Positions 45,295 through 53,661 of a stretch of DNA of 64,000 nucleotides are shown here, in pieces. The stretch lies in the NCBI RefSeq assembly GCF_003955665.1, contig NZ_RXHU01000034.1, forward strand, positions 65,682 through 129,681, written 5' to 3'. How positions within the stretch are numbered: the stretch's first letter is position 1; each line of letters starts with the position of its first letter. The stretch is from Paenibacillus whitsoniae. GTDB taxonomy: Bacteria > Bacillota > Bacilli > Paenibacillales > NBRC-103111. The notes beneath the pieces were generated by a model. That model was not told the DNA's origin and made no database searches. It saw only the letters and a program-made list of their open reading frames with translations. A program made the translations under genes and the position numbers.

Positions 45295-46353
45295 CTACAC
45301 TTTCAACATGTTCCGCCCCTGCCGATACAGCAAGGTCAACAGCCACGGGATCGTCACGATCAGCACAAAGACGATGAGATTGTATAGGTTAAAAAGGACG
45401 ATCGAGCCCGGCGTCTGCACTTTATACTTCCAAAGCGAGAGCAGGGCGGGGTGCATGAGATAGACGCCGAAGGAGACCGAGCCGAGGGAAATGAACATTT
45501 GCCCGATATGCGCCCACTTCTCCAGCAGCCACTTTGACAACCAGATCAGGCTGATGCCAATGCCGAGGCTGTACAACAGCCAGAACAGCTCGTACCATGT
45601 ATTTTCAAACGTATAGCCCTTCAGCCCCGCTAGATAGAGCCCGGTATAAATCAGGCCGCACAAGAGGGAGGCGGGAATGAACCAGCTCTTGCTGCGCTCC
45701 AGCCACGCCCGAAACGCCGTGTAGTTCATACCGATGGCGCCCCCAATCAGGAAATAGCCGAAATAGGTGATGCACAGCTCAGGCTTATGAGCGATGGTGC
45801 CGAACCAATGCGTATAAATGTATACGCCAACTTGGATGGCCAGACCCCAAAAAGCGAGCGTTCGGCGGAACCAGGCCGCATTGCGGACGGCCCACACGAG
45901 CAGTGGGAAGAGCAAATAGAACTGCACGATGATGATCATAAAATACAAATGATAGCCGGAGTCAGCCCATTTCAACTGCTTCAGAAAAACTTCCGGTTCG
46001 ATCTTGATCGGATGTCCGGGCGTCCATAACCACGGATTGTATATATAGTAGAAGAATGACCAGACGATATACGGCACCAACACTTGGCGGACGCGCTTCC
46101 AATAGAAGATAAACGCCTGTTTGCCGCTCCAGTTATCGGTATAAATATAGAACAGCACGATACCGCTCAAAAAAATAAACACAGGTACAGCAAAATAGCT
46201 GATCTTATTCAAAAACAGAACCAACAGCGCCGTACTGCTCCCTTTCAGCGCCGGATCAACGGTCCAATCGGCTGTGACGTGGATTAACACCACCGCCAGA
46301 ATGGAAATCGCTCTTACGATGTCGAGTTCGGTAATCTTTGCTTTTTTGGCCAC
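45295..46353 (-). CDS. Acyltransferase family 3 membrane protein
   Basis: 352 residues, about ten membrane helices. The N-terminal [20 protein letters not shown] segment is the acyltransferase 3 signature with its catalytic-like histidine, followed by [16 protein letters not shown] and a basic loop [15 protein letters not shown]. These enzymes add acetyl or succinyl groups to sugars, cell-wall polymers or antibiotics; the target here is unknown. Start codon is GTG with a modest AGGA site. 37 bases after the haem protein gene. Confidence 0.87.
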   Translation of the reverse strand: MAKKAKITELDIVRAISILAVVLIHVTADWTVDPALKGSSTALLVLFLNKISYFAVPVFIFLSGIVLFYIYTDNWSGKQAFIFYWKRVRQVLVPYIVWSFFYYIYNPWLWTPGHPIKIEPEVFLKQLKWADSGYHLYFMIIIVQFYLLFPLLVWAVRNAAWFRRTLAFWGLAIQVGVYIYTHWFGTIAHKPELCITYFGYFLIGGAIGMNYTAFRAWLERSKSWFIPASLLCGLIYTGLYLAGLKGYTFENTWYELFWLLYSLGIGISLIWLSKWLLEKWAHIGQMFISLGSVSFGVYLMHPALLSLWKYKVQTPGSIVLFNLYNLIVFVLIVTIPWLLTLLYRQGRNMLKV

Positions 46354-46390
46354 GTTGTGATGCGATCCTCATTTCCTGCTCAGATACCTA

Positions 46391-46951
46391 TTAATATAGC
46401 CCCTTTCGACGCTTTTCGCAACGCATCGACACGTAGCGTCCTGCTGTGGCCGCGATGAGCGCGAGCACGGCTGCTGTATACATCGCCTGCACGATGCCGA
46501 GATGCCGGTCGGTTCCCAGCATAAGCCCGTGGATCAAAGCCAATACAAAAATCGGATACGACAGCATATGCAGCGTAAGCCACAGTTTTCTGCGAAGCTT
46601 CTGGCGCAGATCCGTCGTGAGCAGCACAAGCAGCAAGCCGTACAGCGCCACGGTCCCGATTCCATTCAAAACAGGATTGTGCTCAGCCGTAAAAGGAACC
46701 AAAATCTCATGCCAATCAAACGGCATAAAGGTATCGATGATGAGCAGCACGGCATGCAGAAGCGCCAAAGCAGTCCCCGCGTTGTTCAGATACGTATGAT
46801 AGCGGTGTAGCTGCGCTTTCTTCTTTCCTTTCATTTGCGGATAGCCATACATAATTCCGATAACCATACCTGCCGATAAGCTCAGAAATGAGCCGATGCC
46901 CAAAACGCGTACCAGCGTCCATACCGGCAATTGCACGAACCACGTTATCAT
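46391..46951 (-). CDS. Ferric-reductase-like haem membrane protein
   Basis: 186 residues with about five or six helices. Two helices each carry a pair of histidines 13-14 residues apart: HTYLNNAGTALALLH and HMLSYPIFVLALIH, the pattern that holds two b haems in ferric reductase and MsrQ-type domains. No FAD/NAD domain follows. The ATG 46951 overlaps the apbE stop (ATGA), with GGGAG upstream; codons further up lie inside apbE. Likely passes electrons through the membrane to an extracytoplasmic flavin protein modified by the adjacent ApbE (inference). Confidence 0.78.
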   Translation of the reverse strand: MITWFVQLPVWTLVRVLGIGSFLSLSAGMVIGIMYGYPQMKGKKKAQLHRYHTYLNNAGTALALLHAVLLIIDTFMPFDWHEILVPFTAEHNPVLNGIGTVALYGLLLVLLTTDLRQKLRRKLWLTLHMLSYPIFVLALIHGLMLGTDRHLGIVQAMYTAAVLALIAATAGRYVSMRCEKRRKGLY

Positions 46952-47919
46952 CCTGTCTTCACTCCCTTCAGTCCGTGCCAAGCGAGCTCCAGCTTTGGAC
47001 TGCTCGCTTGAATCAAATAGCTGTCTCCGCATTTCGTATAAAGCAAAGCTTCCAAATCCGGCGCATTTTTCTTCAATAGTGCCGCACCTTCCTCCAATCC
47101 TCGCAGGCAGAGCACCTTGGCCCACACCTCGCAATCCTGGAGATTGGAGCCTGCAACCGTACACTGTACGACGGAAGCTTCGCTAGGCCGCATCGTCCGC
47201 GGATCGATCAAATGATGCCGCCATCCTTCCGCCCCTTGCCATCTGCGGCGCAATGTACTTGAAGTTGCAACCGCGCCCGTCATCAGCTCGGCAACCGCCT
47301 CTTCCTCAGGCGGAAGCCCAAACGGGTGCGAGATCCCAATGCGCCACGGTTCATCAGGGGCCGCTCCGCCCCACACCGCAACATCGCCGCCGGCGTTCAC
47401 AAGCCCTTGCGGCATTGCCCACCATTTGCGAAGGCTCGAGGCGATTTGCGCCGCTGTCCAACTCTTGACAATGCCGCCCAAATCCATCGCGACGTCCGCA
47501 GGAATCTGCACGGATTTCATCACCGGATCGAGCTTAAGGCGCACATGTTGAACAGGAGGAATCTCCAGCCCCGCAGTGCCAGTAGCCCTTGCAACCTGCG
47601 GCAGCTTTTCAAACGAGCGGTCATAGCCCGCAAGCTGTAAGCTTCGGAGAATAAAAATGTTAAAAGCGCCTTCGGTTACTTCCATATAATGCTGCGACAG
47701 CGAAAGCACGTCCAACATCGCTTCGGAAATAAAGCATCGTTTTCCCGCCTCCCGATTCAGCCAGGAAAGTTCACTCTCCGCCAGAAAACGGCTGAAACGC
47801 TGCTCGCTGCGGGCAAACCCCTGCTTGATCCGCAACTCCAGTTCCGGCTCATCCCGTTCCGAGCCCAGCACCACTTCAATTGCGGTATTCATGGCACGAA
47901 AGTGATACGAACGCATCAT
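46948..47919 (-). CDS. apbE: FAD:protein FMN transferase, ApbE family
   Basis: About 323 residues. Attaches FMN covalently to Thr/Ser in target proteins. Features: FRAMNTAIEVVLG at the start, MDLGGIVKSWTAAQI (about 175), GLVNAGGDVAVWGG (about 198-211, the FAD-binding GGD), and HHLIDPRTMRP (about 260), all family marks. I start at ATG 47919, after GGAGG; a TTG eight codons earlier is less likely. No lipoprotein signal is visible, unlike many exported ApbE proteins, so the site of action is uncertain. No flavinylation target motif was found in the neighbours. Confidence 0.88.
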   Translation of the reverse strand: MMRSYHFRAMNTAIEVVLGSERDEPELELRIKQGFARSEQRFSRFLAESELSWLNREAGKRCFISEAMLDVLSLSQHYMEVTEGAFNIFILRSLQLAGYDRSFEKLPQVARATGTAGLEIPPVQHVRLKLDPVMKSVQIPADVAMDLGGIVKSWTAAQIASSLRKWWAMPQGLVNAGGDVAVWGGAAPDEPWRIGISHPFGLPPEEEAVAELMTGAVATSSTLRRRWQGAEGWRHHLIDPRTMRPSEASVVQCTVAGSNLQDCEVWAKVLCLRGLEEGAALLKKNAPDLEALLYTKCGDSYLIQASSPKLELAWHGLKGVKTG

Positions 47920-47939
47920 GCCTTCTCCCTCCGTCTCGA

Positions 47940-48311
47940 TCAAGATGCCGTGCTCCGCGTATGGGTTCTGGTCTGGCCTTGAGAGGATTGCGGCGATGTC
48001 TGCGACTGGGGCTGCTGTATTTGCGGCTCTGTTCGCTCCTGCGTATTCGGCTGTGACTGCCTTTCGCCGCCGAAGCTGCTGCTGCGACCATGTCTCCCCC
48101 TACCCTGACTCGGCGGCTCCAACAGCGGGTCGCTTTGGCGTTCCGGAGCTGCCGCAACGGCAGGCTCTTCCTGGGCTTGGGAAGCTTTCTTCACTGCGGT
48201 TAGAAATTCGGGGCTGCCTTTAATGTGCTGAAACAAATAAAACAGCACCACAGCCAGTACGATGCCAATTTGCCACTTTGTCCATTTCGTCCATTTCCCT
48301 ATCGCGTTCAT
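47940..48311 (-). CDS. Single-pass membrane protein with low-complexity tail
   Basis: 123 residues. A Trp/Lys-rich start (KWTKWTKWQ), one membrane helix (IGIVLAVVLFYLFQHI, about 15-30), and a long tail rich in Gln, Ser, Pro, Thr and Arg with no fold evident. It lies 20 bases upstream of apbE in the same direction and is probably first in that operon. The tail has no (S/T)GA(S/T) flavinylation motif. No family recognised; could be an anchor or scaffold. Confidence 0.65.
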   Translation of the reverse strand: MNAIGKWTKWTKWQIGIVLAVVLFYLFQHIKGSPEFLTAVKKASQAQEEPAVAAAPERQSDPLLEPPSQGRGRHGRSSSFGGERQSQPNTQERTEPQIQQPQSQTSPQSSQGQTRTHTRSTAS

Positions 48312-48465
48312 CTATGTTATCCCTTCCTCTCAATCTTGGCGATCTACTAACTTGATTATAGCGGGAACTTTAATCTTCGTCCTGAGTACTCCCTAAATCC
48401 TGGCTGAATCTCTGCTGAACGTTTAACAGCCCAAAGATTGGGCGTTTTGGGCTATCCGCCTAAGC

Positions 48466-48493
48466 ACCAAGGAATATATGTCCTCATATGATG
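48466..48493 (+). promoter_or_regulatory. Possible sigma-K promoter of the ATP-grasp cluster
   Basis: AC (48466-48467), a 17-base spacer and CATATGATG (48485-48493) approach the late mother-cell sigma-K consensus (AC-N16/17-CATANNNTA). It lies about 58 bases before the first ATP-grasp start codon. The motif is short, so this is tentative. Confidence 0.4.
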
Positions 48494-48550
48494 GAGTAGT
48501 TTACTTTGCTTAAGCAATGCCATTTTTGATGCTGGAAGGAGTGTATGCTA

Positions 48551-49927
48551 ATGACCAGAACGAAAGTTGGAGTATCCATTCAAAGCCCCAGCATCTACTT
48601 GGATGATCGGACCGTTGTTCTAAGTGAAGGCATAGCAAGAAAATGGAAAGTTCCGTCTAATCAACCAATGACCTTGCGATTTGGTTCTTCGATTCATGAT
48701 GTCAGAGTGGTTACAGCGAAAGTCTCGAATTGCCTTCGTGTAGACCCGAAGCTCGCGAGCCGATTAGGGTTACACCAAGGCGCAAAAGTCAACCTCCACT
48801 ATAAACAGCAAGCCAATACGCTGTCGGTCGGACCTTTAATCGGCGTTATGATCAGCCGTGTCTATGCAGGCTCGCCAAGCCGCCCTTTCGGCGCGATTAC
48901 GGCCTTTTGCCGTGAATTGACGACTGCTTGCGAGCAGGCAGGCGCGGTCGTTTACTTTTTTCCGCCTCAAGAAATGCATGCCAATGCCCAGTCCATTGCG
49001 GCTTATTCCTACTCAGGCGGCAGCTGGACGAAAAAAACGTTTCCGATTCCCAATGTGATCTACAATCGGCTCACTTCCCGCAGATATGAAAATATGCCGA
49101 ATGTACAGCAATTTCTGAAAGATGCCAAGACGAACCACGGCACGCACATTTTTAACGAGAAATATTTGAATAAAACGGAAGTGTTCGATGCGCTGCGCAA
49201 AGACAGTTCGCTTCACCGCTATTTGCCGGAATCGCACCTGTTCAAAAACTATACGATGCTGCGTTCAATGGCTTCACGTCATCCGGTCTTATTTCTGAAA
49301 CCGATCACGGGCTCGCTCGGCAAAGGCATCATCCGTATCCGCCGTGAAGCGGGAGATGTCTTCACCGCGCATTCCACGACGCTCTCCGGCGTGCGGAGAC
49401 AGACATTCCCGAGTCTCTCCGCCGCTTTCCAAGCAATCGCCGGCAAGCTGCGGGCGCAGCGCTATCAAATTCAGCAGGGTCTAAACCTGATTACGGCGGA
49501 AGGCAATCCGATCGATTTCCGTGCACTTGTACAGCGCGGAGCCACCGGGCAATGGGAGATTACGTCGATCGTGGGGCGCATCGCCGGCTCCCAGCACTTT
49601 GTTTCCAATTTGGCGCGAGGCGGCAGCCTAAGCACGGTGCCAACAGCGTTGGCCAAAGCAGGCTTCAGCCCTGAAAACCGTTCAGCCATTAAAAAACGCT
49701 TGCGCAAAGCGGCCCTGGATATTGCCAAAGGGGTCGAGACGCAAATTCAGAGCCATTTTGGCGAGTTAGGCATTGACCTCGCCGTCGATACCAGCGGCAG
49801 AGTATGGCTGCTGGAGGTCAATTCCAAGCCGTCCAAAGACGACAATACCGCCCTGAATGCCGATAAAAAAATTCGGCCATCTGTCAAAACATTGGTCAAA
49901 TACGCACGTTATTTAGCGAAGTTTTGA
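48551..49927 (+). CDS. YheC/YheD-type spore coat-associated ATP-grasp protein, long form (1 of 5)
   Basis: 458 residues. The first about 90 residues form a separate beta-rich domain (IYLDDRTVVLSEG ... LSVGPLIGVM). Then comes the YheCD region with GSPSRPFGAI, VIYNRLTSRR, and an ATP-grasp fold: the glycine loop FLKPITGSLGKGI (about 250-262), IDFRALVQR (about 325) and the metal-binding GIDLAVDTSGRVWLLEVNSK region (Glu and Asn near 430). Relatives in Bacillus are spore coat proteins of unknown reaction; the fold suggests a carboxylate-amine ligase. GGAAGGAG lies nine bases before ATG 48551. First of five tandem paralogues. Confidence 0.85.
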   Translation: MTRTKVGVSIQSPSIYLDDRTVVLSEGIARKWKVPSNQPMTLRFGSSIHDVRVVTAKVSNCLRVDPKLASRLGLHQGAKVNLHYKQQANTLSVGPLIGVMISRVYAGSPSRPFGAITAFCRELTTACEQAGAVVYFFPPQEMHANAQSIAAYSYSGGSWTKKTFPIPNVIYNRLTSRRYENMPNVQQFLKDAKTNHGTHIFNEKYLNKTEVFDALRKDSSLHRYLPESHLFKNYTMLRSMASRHPVLFLKPITGSLGKGIIRIRREAGDVFTAHSTTLSGVRRQTFPSLSAAFQAIAGKLRAQRYQIQQGLNLITAEGNPIDFRALVQRGATGQWEITSIVGRIAGSQHFVSNLARGGSLSTVPTALAKAGFSPENRSAIKKRLRKAALDIAKGVETQIQSHFGELGIDLAVDTSGRVWLLEVNSKPSKDDNTALNADKKIRPSVKTLVKYARYLAKF

Positions 49928-49936
49928 GGTGAGCTT

Positions 49937-51049
49937 ATGCGCTGGACACCGCATCACCGTCCCCGACTCGGGGTTATGGTGACAGAACGAAACCGGCCGC
50001 TTCCTTTTGCCGATGCCGCCTTCTACCGCAGGCTGAGCGTCTACGGCGCCGAACAGGGCATCGAGGTGTTCGTCTTTTCGCCGAACCGTATCGATTGGGC
50101 GCAATCGGTCGTGCAGGGCTACGTCTACGATGAAGCTGGCGGTTGGCAGGCGCGTCAGTTCCCGCTTCCTTCGCTGATCTATGATCGCTGCTTTTTCTCC
50201 AGCAAAGAAGGTTATACCGCTTACCGCCATCACGTTCGCAAACTGCGAGCCCGGCGGGATATCCGGTTTCTCGGCAACGGACTCGGGGGGAAATGGGAAG
50301 TCGCCCGGATGCTGGCGAAAGACAGCGCCCTGCTCCCTTACTTGCCTGAAACCGCAAGACTGCACAGCGGCGCACAATTGAAAGCGTGGCTGGCAGAGAA
50401 GCAGGAGGCGTTTTTAAAACCGGAAGGCGGCAGTCAAGGCAAAGGCGCCCTGCATGTGCAGCGCACAGAAGAAGCCGGCAGCGAGCGCTACGTGGCGGAA
50501 GGGCGCGATGGACGAAATCAGCCGTTATCAAGGGCGTTTCCCGACTTCCTAGCCTGCTGGCAGTGGCTCCGCATGATCATCGGCGCTAGACCTTATCTGC
50601 TTCAAGCGTACTTATCGCTTCATACCGCTGAGGGGATCGCCTACGACGTCAGATCGCTCATGCAAAAGAACGGGCGCGGCTTGTGGGAAATGACCGGGGT
50701 CGGCGTGCGCGCAGGCAAACCCGGCAGCCTGACATCCAACCTTCATGGCGGGGGCAAAGCAGAGGAAGTTTCTTCCTTTTTGACGCGCCAGTTTGGCGAA
50801 GCCAAGGCGAAAGAATTGCTGAGCGTCATCACGGAGCTATCCTTGCGCATCCCGCCATTGCTTGAAAACGACCACGGACGGCTGGTCGAGCTCGGCCTTG
50901 ATTTTGGCATCGATACCCAGGGGCGTATCTGGATTCTCGAAATCAATTCCAAGCCGGGACGCACCTTGTTTGCCGAGCTGCGCGATGAGCGCGCCCGAGC
51001 CGACTCGATCGCCAATCCGATCCGATATGCACGTTTTTTGCTTCACTGA
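49937..51049 (+). CDS. YheC/YheD-type ATP-grasp protein, short form (2 of 5)
   Basis: 370 residues, lacking the N-terminal beta domain; it opens directly with RPRLGVMVTERNR. Shared landmarks: SLIYDRCFFSS, FLKPEGGSQGKGA (glycine loop, about 158-170), YDVRSLMQKNG (about 231), and LGLDFGIDTQGRIWILEIN (Glu/Asn metal ligands, about 325). Begins nine bases after gene 1, with GAGGTGA as ribosome site, so the two are co-translated. The catalytic residues seem intact. Substrate unknown. Confidence 0.83.
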   Translation: MRWTPHHRPRLGVMVTERNRPLPFADAAFYRRLSVYGAEQGIEVFVFSPNRIDWAQSVVQGYVYDEAGGWQARQFPLPSLIYDRCFFSSKEGYTAYRHHVRKLRARRDIRFLGNGLGGKWEVARMLAKDSALLPYLPETARLHSGAQLKAWLAEKQEAFLKPEGGSQGKGALHVQRTEEAGSERYVAEGRDGRNQPLSRAFPDFLACWQWLRMIIGARPYLLQAYLSLHTAEGIAYDVRSLMQKNGRGLWEMTGVGVRAGKPGSLTSNLHGGGKAEEVSSFLTRQFGEAKAKELLSVITELSLRIPPLLENDHGRLVELGLDFGIDTQGRIWILEINSKPGRTLFAELRDERARADSIANPIRYARFLLH

Positions 51050-51165
51050 ATGCCTGGCTAGGGCAACTTAGCGAACCAGTCCGCGACAAGGAGGCAGAGC
51101 GCAATTCGCTGCCTGTTTTGCCACGGAGAGCCCTGGAAGGGCAACAAGTTTAGGAGGGTAACCTA

Positions 51166-52530
51166 ATGAGTTTGACATCCTGTATGCTCCACGCCGTACC
51201 TCGAACCGACAAATCCGTCTACTTGACCAGCGATCTCGCCAAAGCTTTGCGGTTAACCGGCAATCGCACGATAACCTTGAAGGTTGGCAGTAAATCCGCC
51301 CTGCTCCCGATCCGACTCATCAAAAAAAGCGGCCAGCATATGTACATTCCGGCATCCCTCATGACAACGCTGCGCATCCCGCGCGTCGGCAATGTCATGG
51401 TCGTCAGCAATTCCAGCCGAGAATTGCGCATCGGGCCGGTCATCGGCGTCCTCACCAACATCGAAGGAAGCTCCAGACCCTTCGGATCCATAACCGGATT
51501 CATTCGGCAGGTCATCAAAACGAATTCCGCCAAATCGTTCAGCTTCGCCTTCAGCCCACGCAACGTGAACTGGATTCAGGGGACGGTGACAGGCATCGTT
51601 CCGACCGAAAGCGGCGGCTGGGCGCGCAAAACGTTCCCGCTGCCGGACGTCGTTTACAACCGGCTTTCCTCCCGGAAAGCGGAGAAATCGGCGGGCATGG
51701 AGCATTTTAAAAATCGCTTTGTCCGCAAAGGCATTCCGATCTTCAACTGGAGCTTCTTCGACAAATGGGACGTCTATAAGCTGCTCGACGGCCACGACGC
51801 GTTCCGTTACGTACCGGAGTCGCGCATCAATCCAACGTCCGAACAGATTCGAGAAATGCTCGATAAACATAAATTCATCTACCTTAAACCAACGGCCGGC
51901 AGTCTGGGCATCGGCATCTTTCGCGTTACCTACAATCCGAAGCGCGGCTATTTTGTCCGCTATCGCAAAGCCGGCAAGAACGTCCTGATCCGCTACGCCA
52001 AATTCGAAGGGCTTATGGGCATGCTCGGGACCGATCGCGGACGCCTCTCCCATTATGTGGCGCAGCAGGGCATCCGGCTGATCGAGATCGACAACTGTCC
52101 GATCGATTTCCGGTTCCACCTGACCAAGAATGGCAGCAATCAATGGGTCGTCGCGGCCATCGGCGCGAAGAAATCCGGCAAAGGCAGTGTTACGACACAT
52201 ATCCGCAACGGCGGTATGTTGATGACACCGGAGCAAGTGCTGCGGCATGTGTACGGCTCTCGTTCGGAGCAGATTTTGCAAAACGCCAAAGATGCCGCGA
52301 TTCAGCTTGCGTCGGGCATCGAGAGCAATTACAGCCATTTGCTCGGCGAGCTCGGTTTCGATATTGGCATCGACCAGAATGAGCGCGTTTGGATGTTCGA
52401 GGCGAATGCGAAGCCGGGACGCTCCATCTTCAAGCATCCCTCGCTCAAAGCCGGTGATACCGCTACGATTCAGAACGTATATGAGCATTGCTTGTTTTTG
52501 AGCCGCTTCCGCTCAAGGAGGGATGGCTAG
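51166..52530 (+). CDS. YheC/YheD-type ATP-grasp protein, long form (3 of 5)
   Basis: 454 residues, same layout as gene 1: N-terminal beta domain (about 1-85, VYLTSDLAKALRLTG ... ELRIGPVIGVL), then SSRPFGSITGF, VVYNRLSSRKAE, glycine loop YLKPTAGSLGIGI (about 243-255, with Ile where the others have Lys/Arg), IDFRFHLTKNG (about 313) and GFDIGIDQNERVWMFEANAK with the Glu/Asn pair. AGGAGGG precedes the ATG. A 116-base gap with small hairpins separates it from gene 2, so it may have its own promoter. Confidence 0.84.
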   Translation: MSLTSCMLHAVPRTDKSVYLTSDLAKALRLTGNRTITLKVGSKSALLPIRLIKKSGQHMYIPASLMTTLRIPRVGNVMVVSNSSRELRIGPVIGVLTNIEGSSRPFGSITGFIRQVIKTNSAKSFSFAFSPRNVNWIQGTVTGIVPTESGGWARKTFPLPDVVYNRLSSRKAEKSAGMEHFKNRFVRKGIPIFNWSFFDKWDVYKLLDGHDAFRYVPESRINPTSEQIREMLDKHKFIYLKPTAGSLGIGIFRVTYNPKRGYFVRYRKAGKNVLIRYAKFEGLMGMLGTDRGRLSHYVAQQGIRLIEIDNCPIDFRFHLTKNGSNQWVVAAIGAKKSGKGSVTTHIRNGGMLMTPEQVLRHVYGSRSEQILQNAKDAAIQLASGIESNYSHLLGELGFDIGIDQNERVWMFEANAKPGRSIFKHPSLKAGDTATIQNVYEHCLFLSRFRSRRDG

Positions 52531-53655
52531 ATGGGACTCACCCTTCATGAAAAAAGGCAACGCCCGACATTGGCGATTCTGACGGTGAAAGACAGCGATC
52601 GCGTGTTCCGGGGGAATTTAAATAACTTTGTGGATTTGATCCGTACCGGCGAACAGCATGGTGTCGACGTCTACGTGGCCACGACGAAAGACCTCAAGCT
52701 CAGCGGCGCGGACATGTACGGTTACCGCTACCACAGCGGTTCCAAACGCTGGATTCGCGAGCTCGTACCTGCGCCTCAGGTGGTGTACAACCGCATTCCA
52801 TACCGGAAAATGGAAATGAGGCCCGAAGTCCAGCAGACGCTCCAAACGTGCAAGCGAAGCACCAGCGTGGAGCTGTTCAATCCGTCTTTTTTTAACAAAT
52901 GGACGTTGTTTAGTTGGCTGAGCAGCGCCCCAGAGAGCAAACCCTACATTCCCGAAACGGTTCAGCTGAACGGGGTCAGCGATCTGTCCCAACTGATTCA
53001 GAAACATCCCGTACTCTATCTGAAACCTGTCAAAGGCAAGGCCGGCAAAGGCATTATGCGTGTGGACCGACCGGCCGGCCGCCCCGACAAAGCGTATCGC
53101 CTCAGCCGCCAAGAGGATAAAAAAATGGTGCACAGCTTCCATCTAACGGCGGACGATATCTGGAGGGAATGGAACCGGCAGCGGATCGGCCAGGACTATA
53201 TCGTCCAGCAGGGCATCGATCTGGCCCGCCACAATGACCGCGCCTACGATCTTCGGGCGTTGATTCAGAAGAACAGCAAAGGCAACTGGAGCGTCTCCGG
53301 CATCGGCGCCAGAGTTGCCGGCAAGGCGAGCATCACGACGCACGTCCCCCGCGGCGGATCCATCGGAGAGCCGCAAATGCTGCTGACGCATGCGTTCGGC
53401 GCCAAAGAAGCCAAGAACATGCTCAAAAAAGTTCGCACGACCGCGATCACACTTGCTAAACAGATTGAGAAATCGTCAGGCGCCCAGCTCGGAGAGATGT
53501 CCATGGACATTGGCGTTGACAGCAAAGGGCACATCTGGTTTTTTGAAGCAAATTCCAAGCCGATGAAATTTGACGAACCAACCATTCGCCGTAAATCGCT
53601 CGACCGGATTATTGAGTACAGCTTGTATTTAATCCACAACCGAAAAAGAAGGTGA
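52531..53655 (+). CDS. YheC/YheD-type ATP-grasp protein, short form (4 of 5)
   Basis: 374 residues. Short form starting QRPTLAILTVKD. Landmarks: VVYNRIPYRKME, glycine loop YLKPVKGKAGKGI (about 167-179), YDLRALIQKNS (about 242), and MDIGVDSKGHIWFFEANSK with the Glu/Asn metal pair (about 330-345). The ATG follows the stop of gene 3 directly, with AAGGAGGG eight bases upstream. Intact by eye. Confidence 0.83.
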   Translation: MGLTLHEKRQRPTLAILTVKDSDRVFRGNLNNFVDLIRTGEQHGVDVYVATTKDLKLSGADMYGYRYHSGSKRWIRELVPAPQVVYNRIPYRKMEMRPEVQQTLQTCKRSTSVELFNPSFFNKWTLFSWLSSAPESKPYIPETVQLNGVSDLSQLIQKHPVLYLKPVKGKAGKGIMRVDRPAGRPDKAYRLSRQEDKKMVHSFHLTADDIWREWNRQRIGQDYIVQQGIDLARHNDRAYDLRALIQKNSKGNWSVSGIGARVAGKASITTHVPRGGSIGEPQMLLTHAFGAKEAKNMLKKVRTTAITLAKQIEKSSGAQLGEMSMDIGVDSKGHIWFFEANSKPMKFDEPTIRRKSLDRIIEYSLYLIHNRKRR

Positions 53656-53661
53656 TGAAGC

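Noticed and set aside
46952-47164. N-terminal extension of the haem membrane protein
   Set aside because: It lies wholly within apbE in another frame; the ATGA overlap at 46948-46951 with GGGAG gives a better start.
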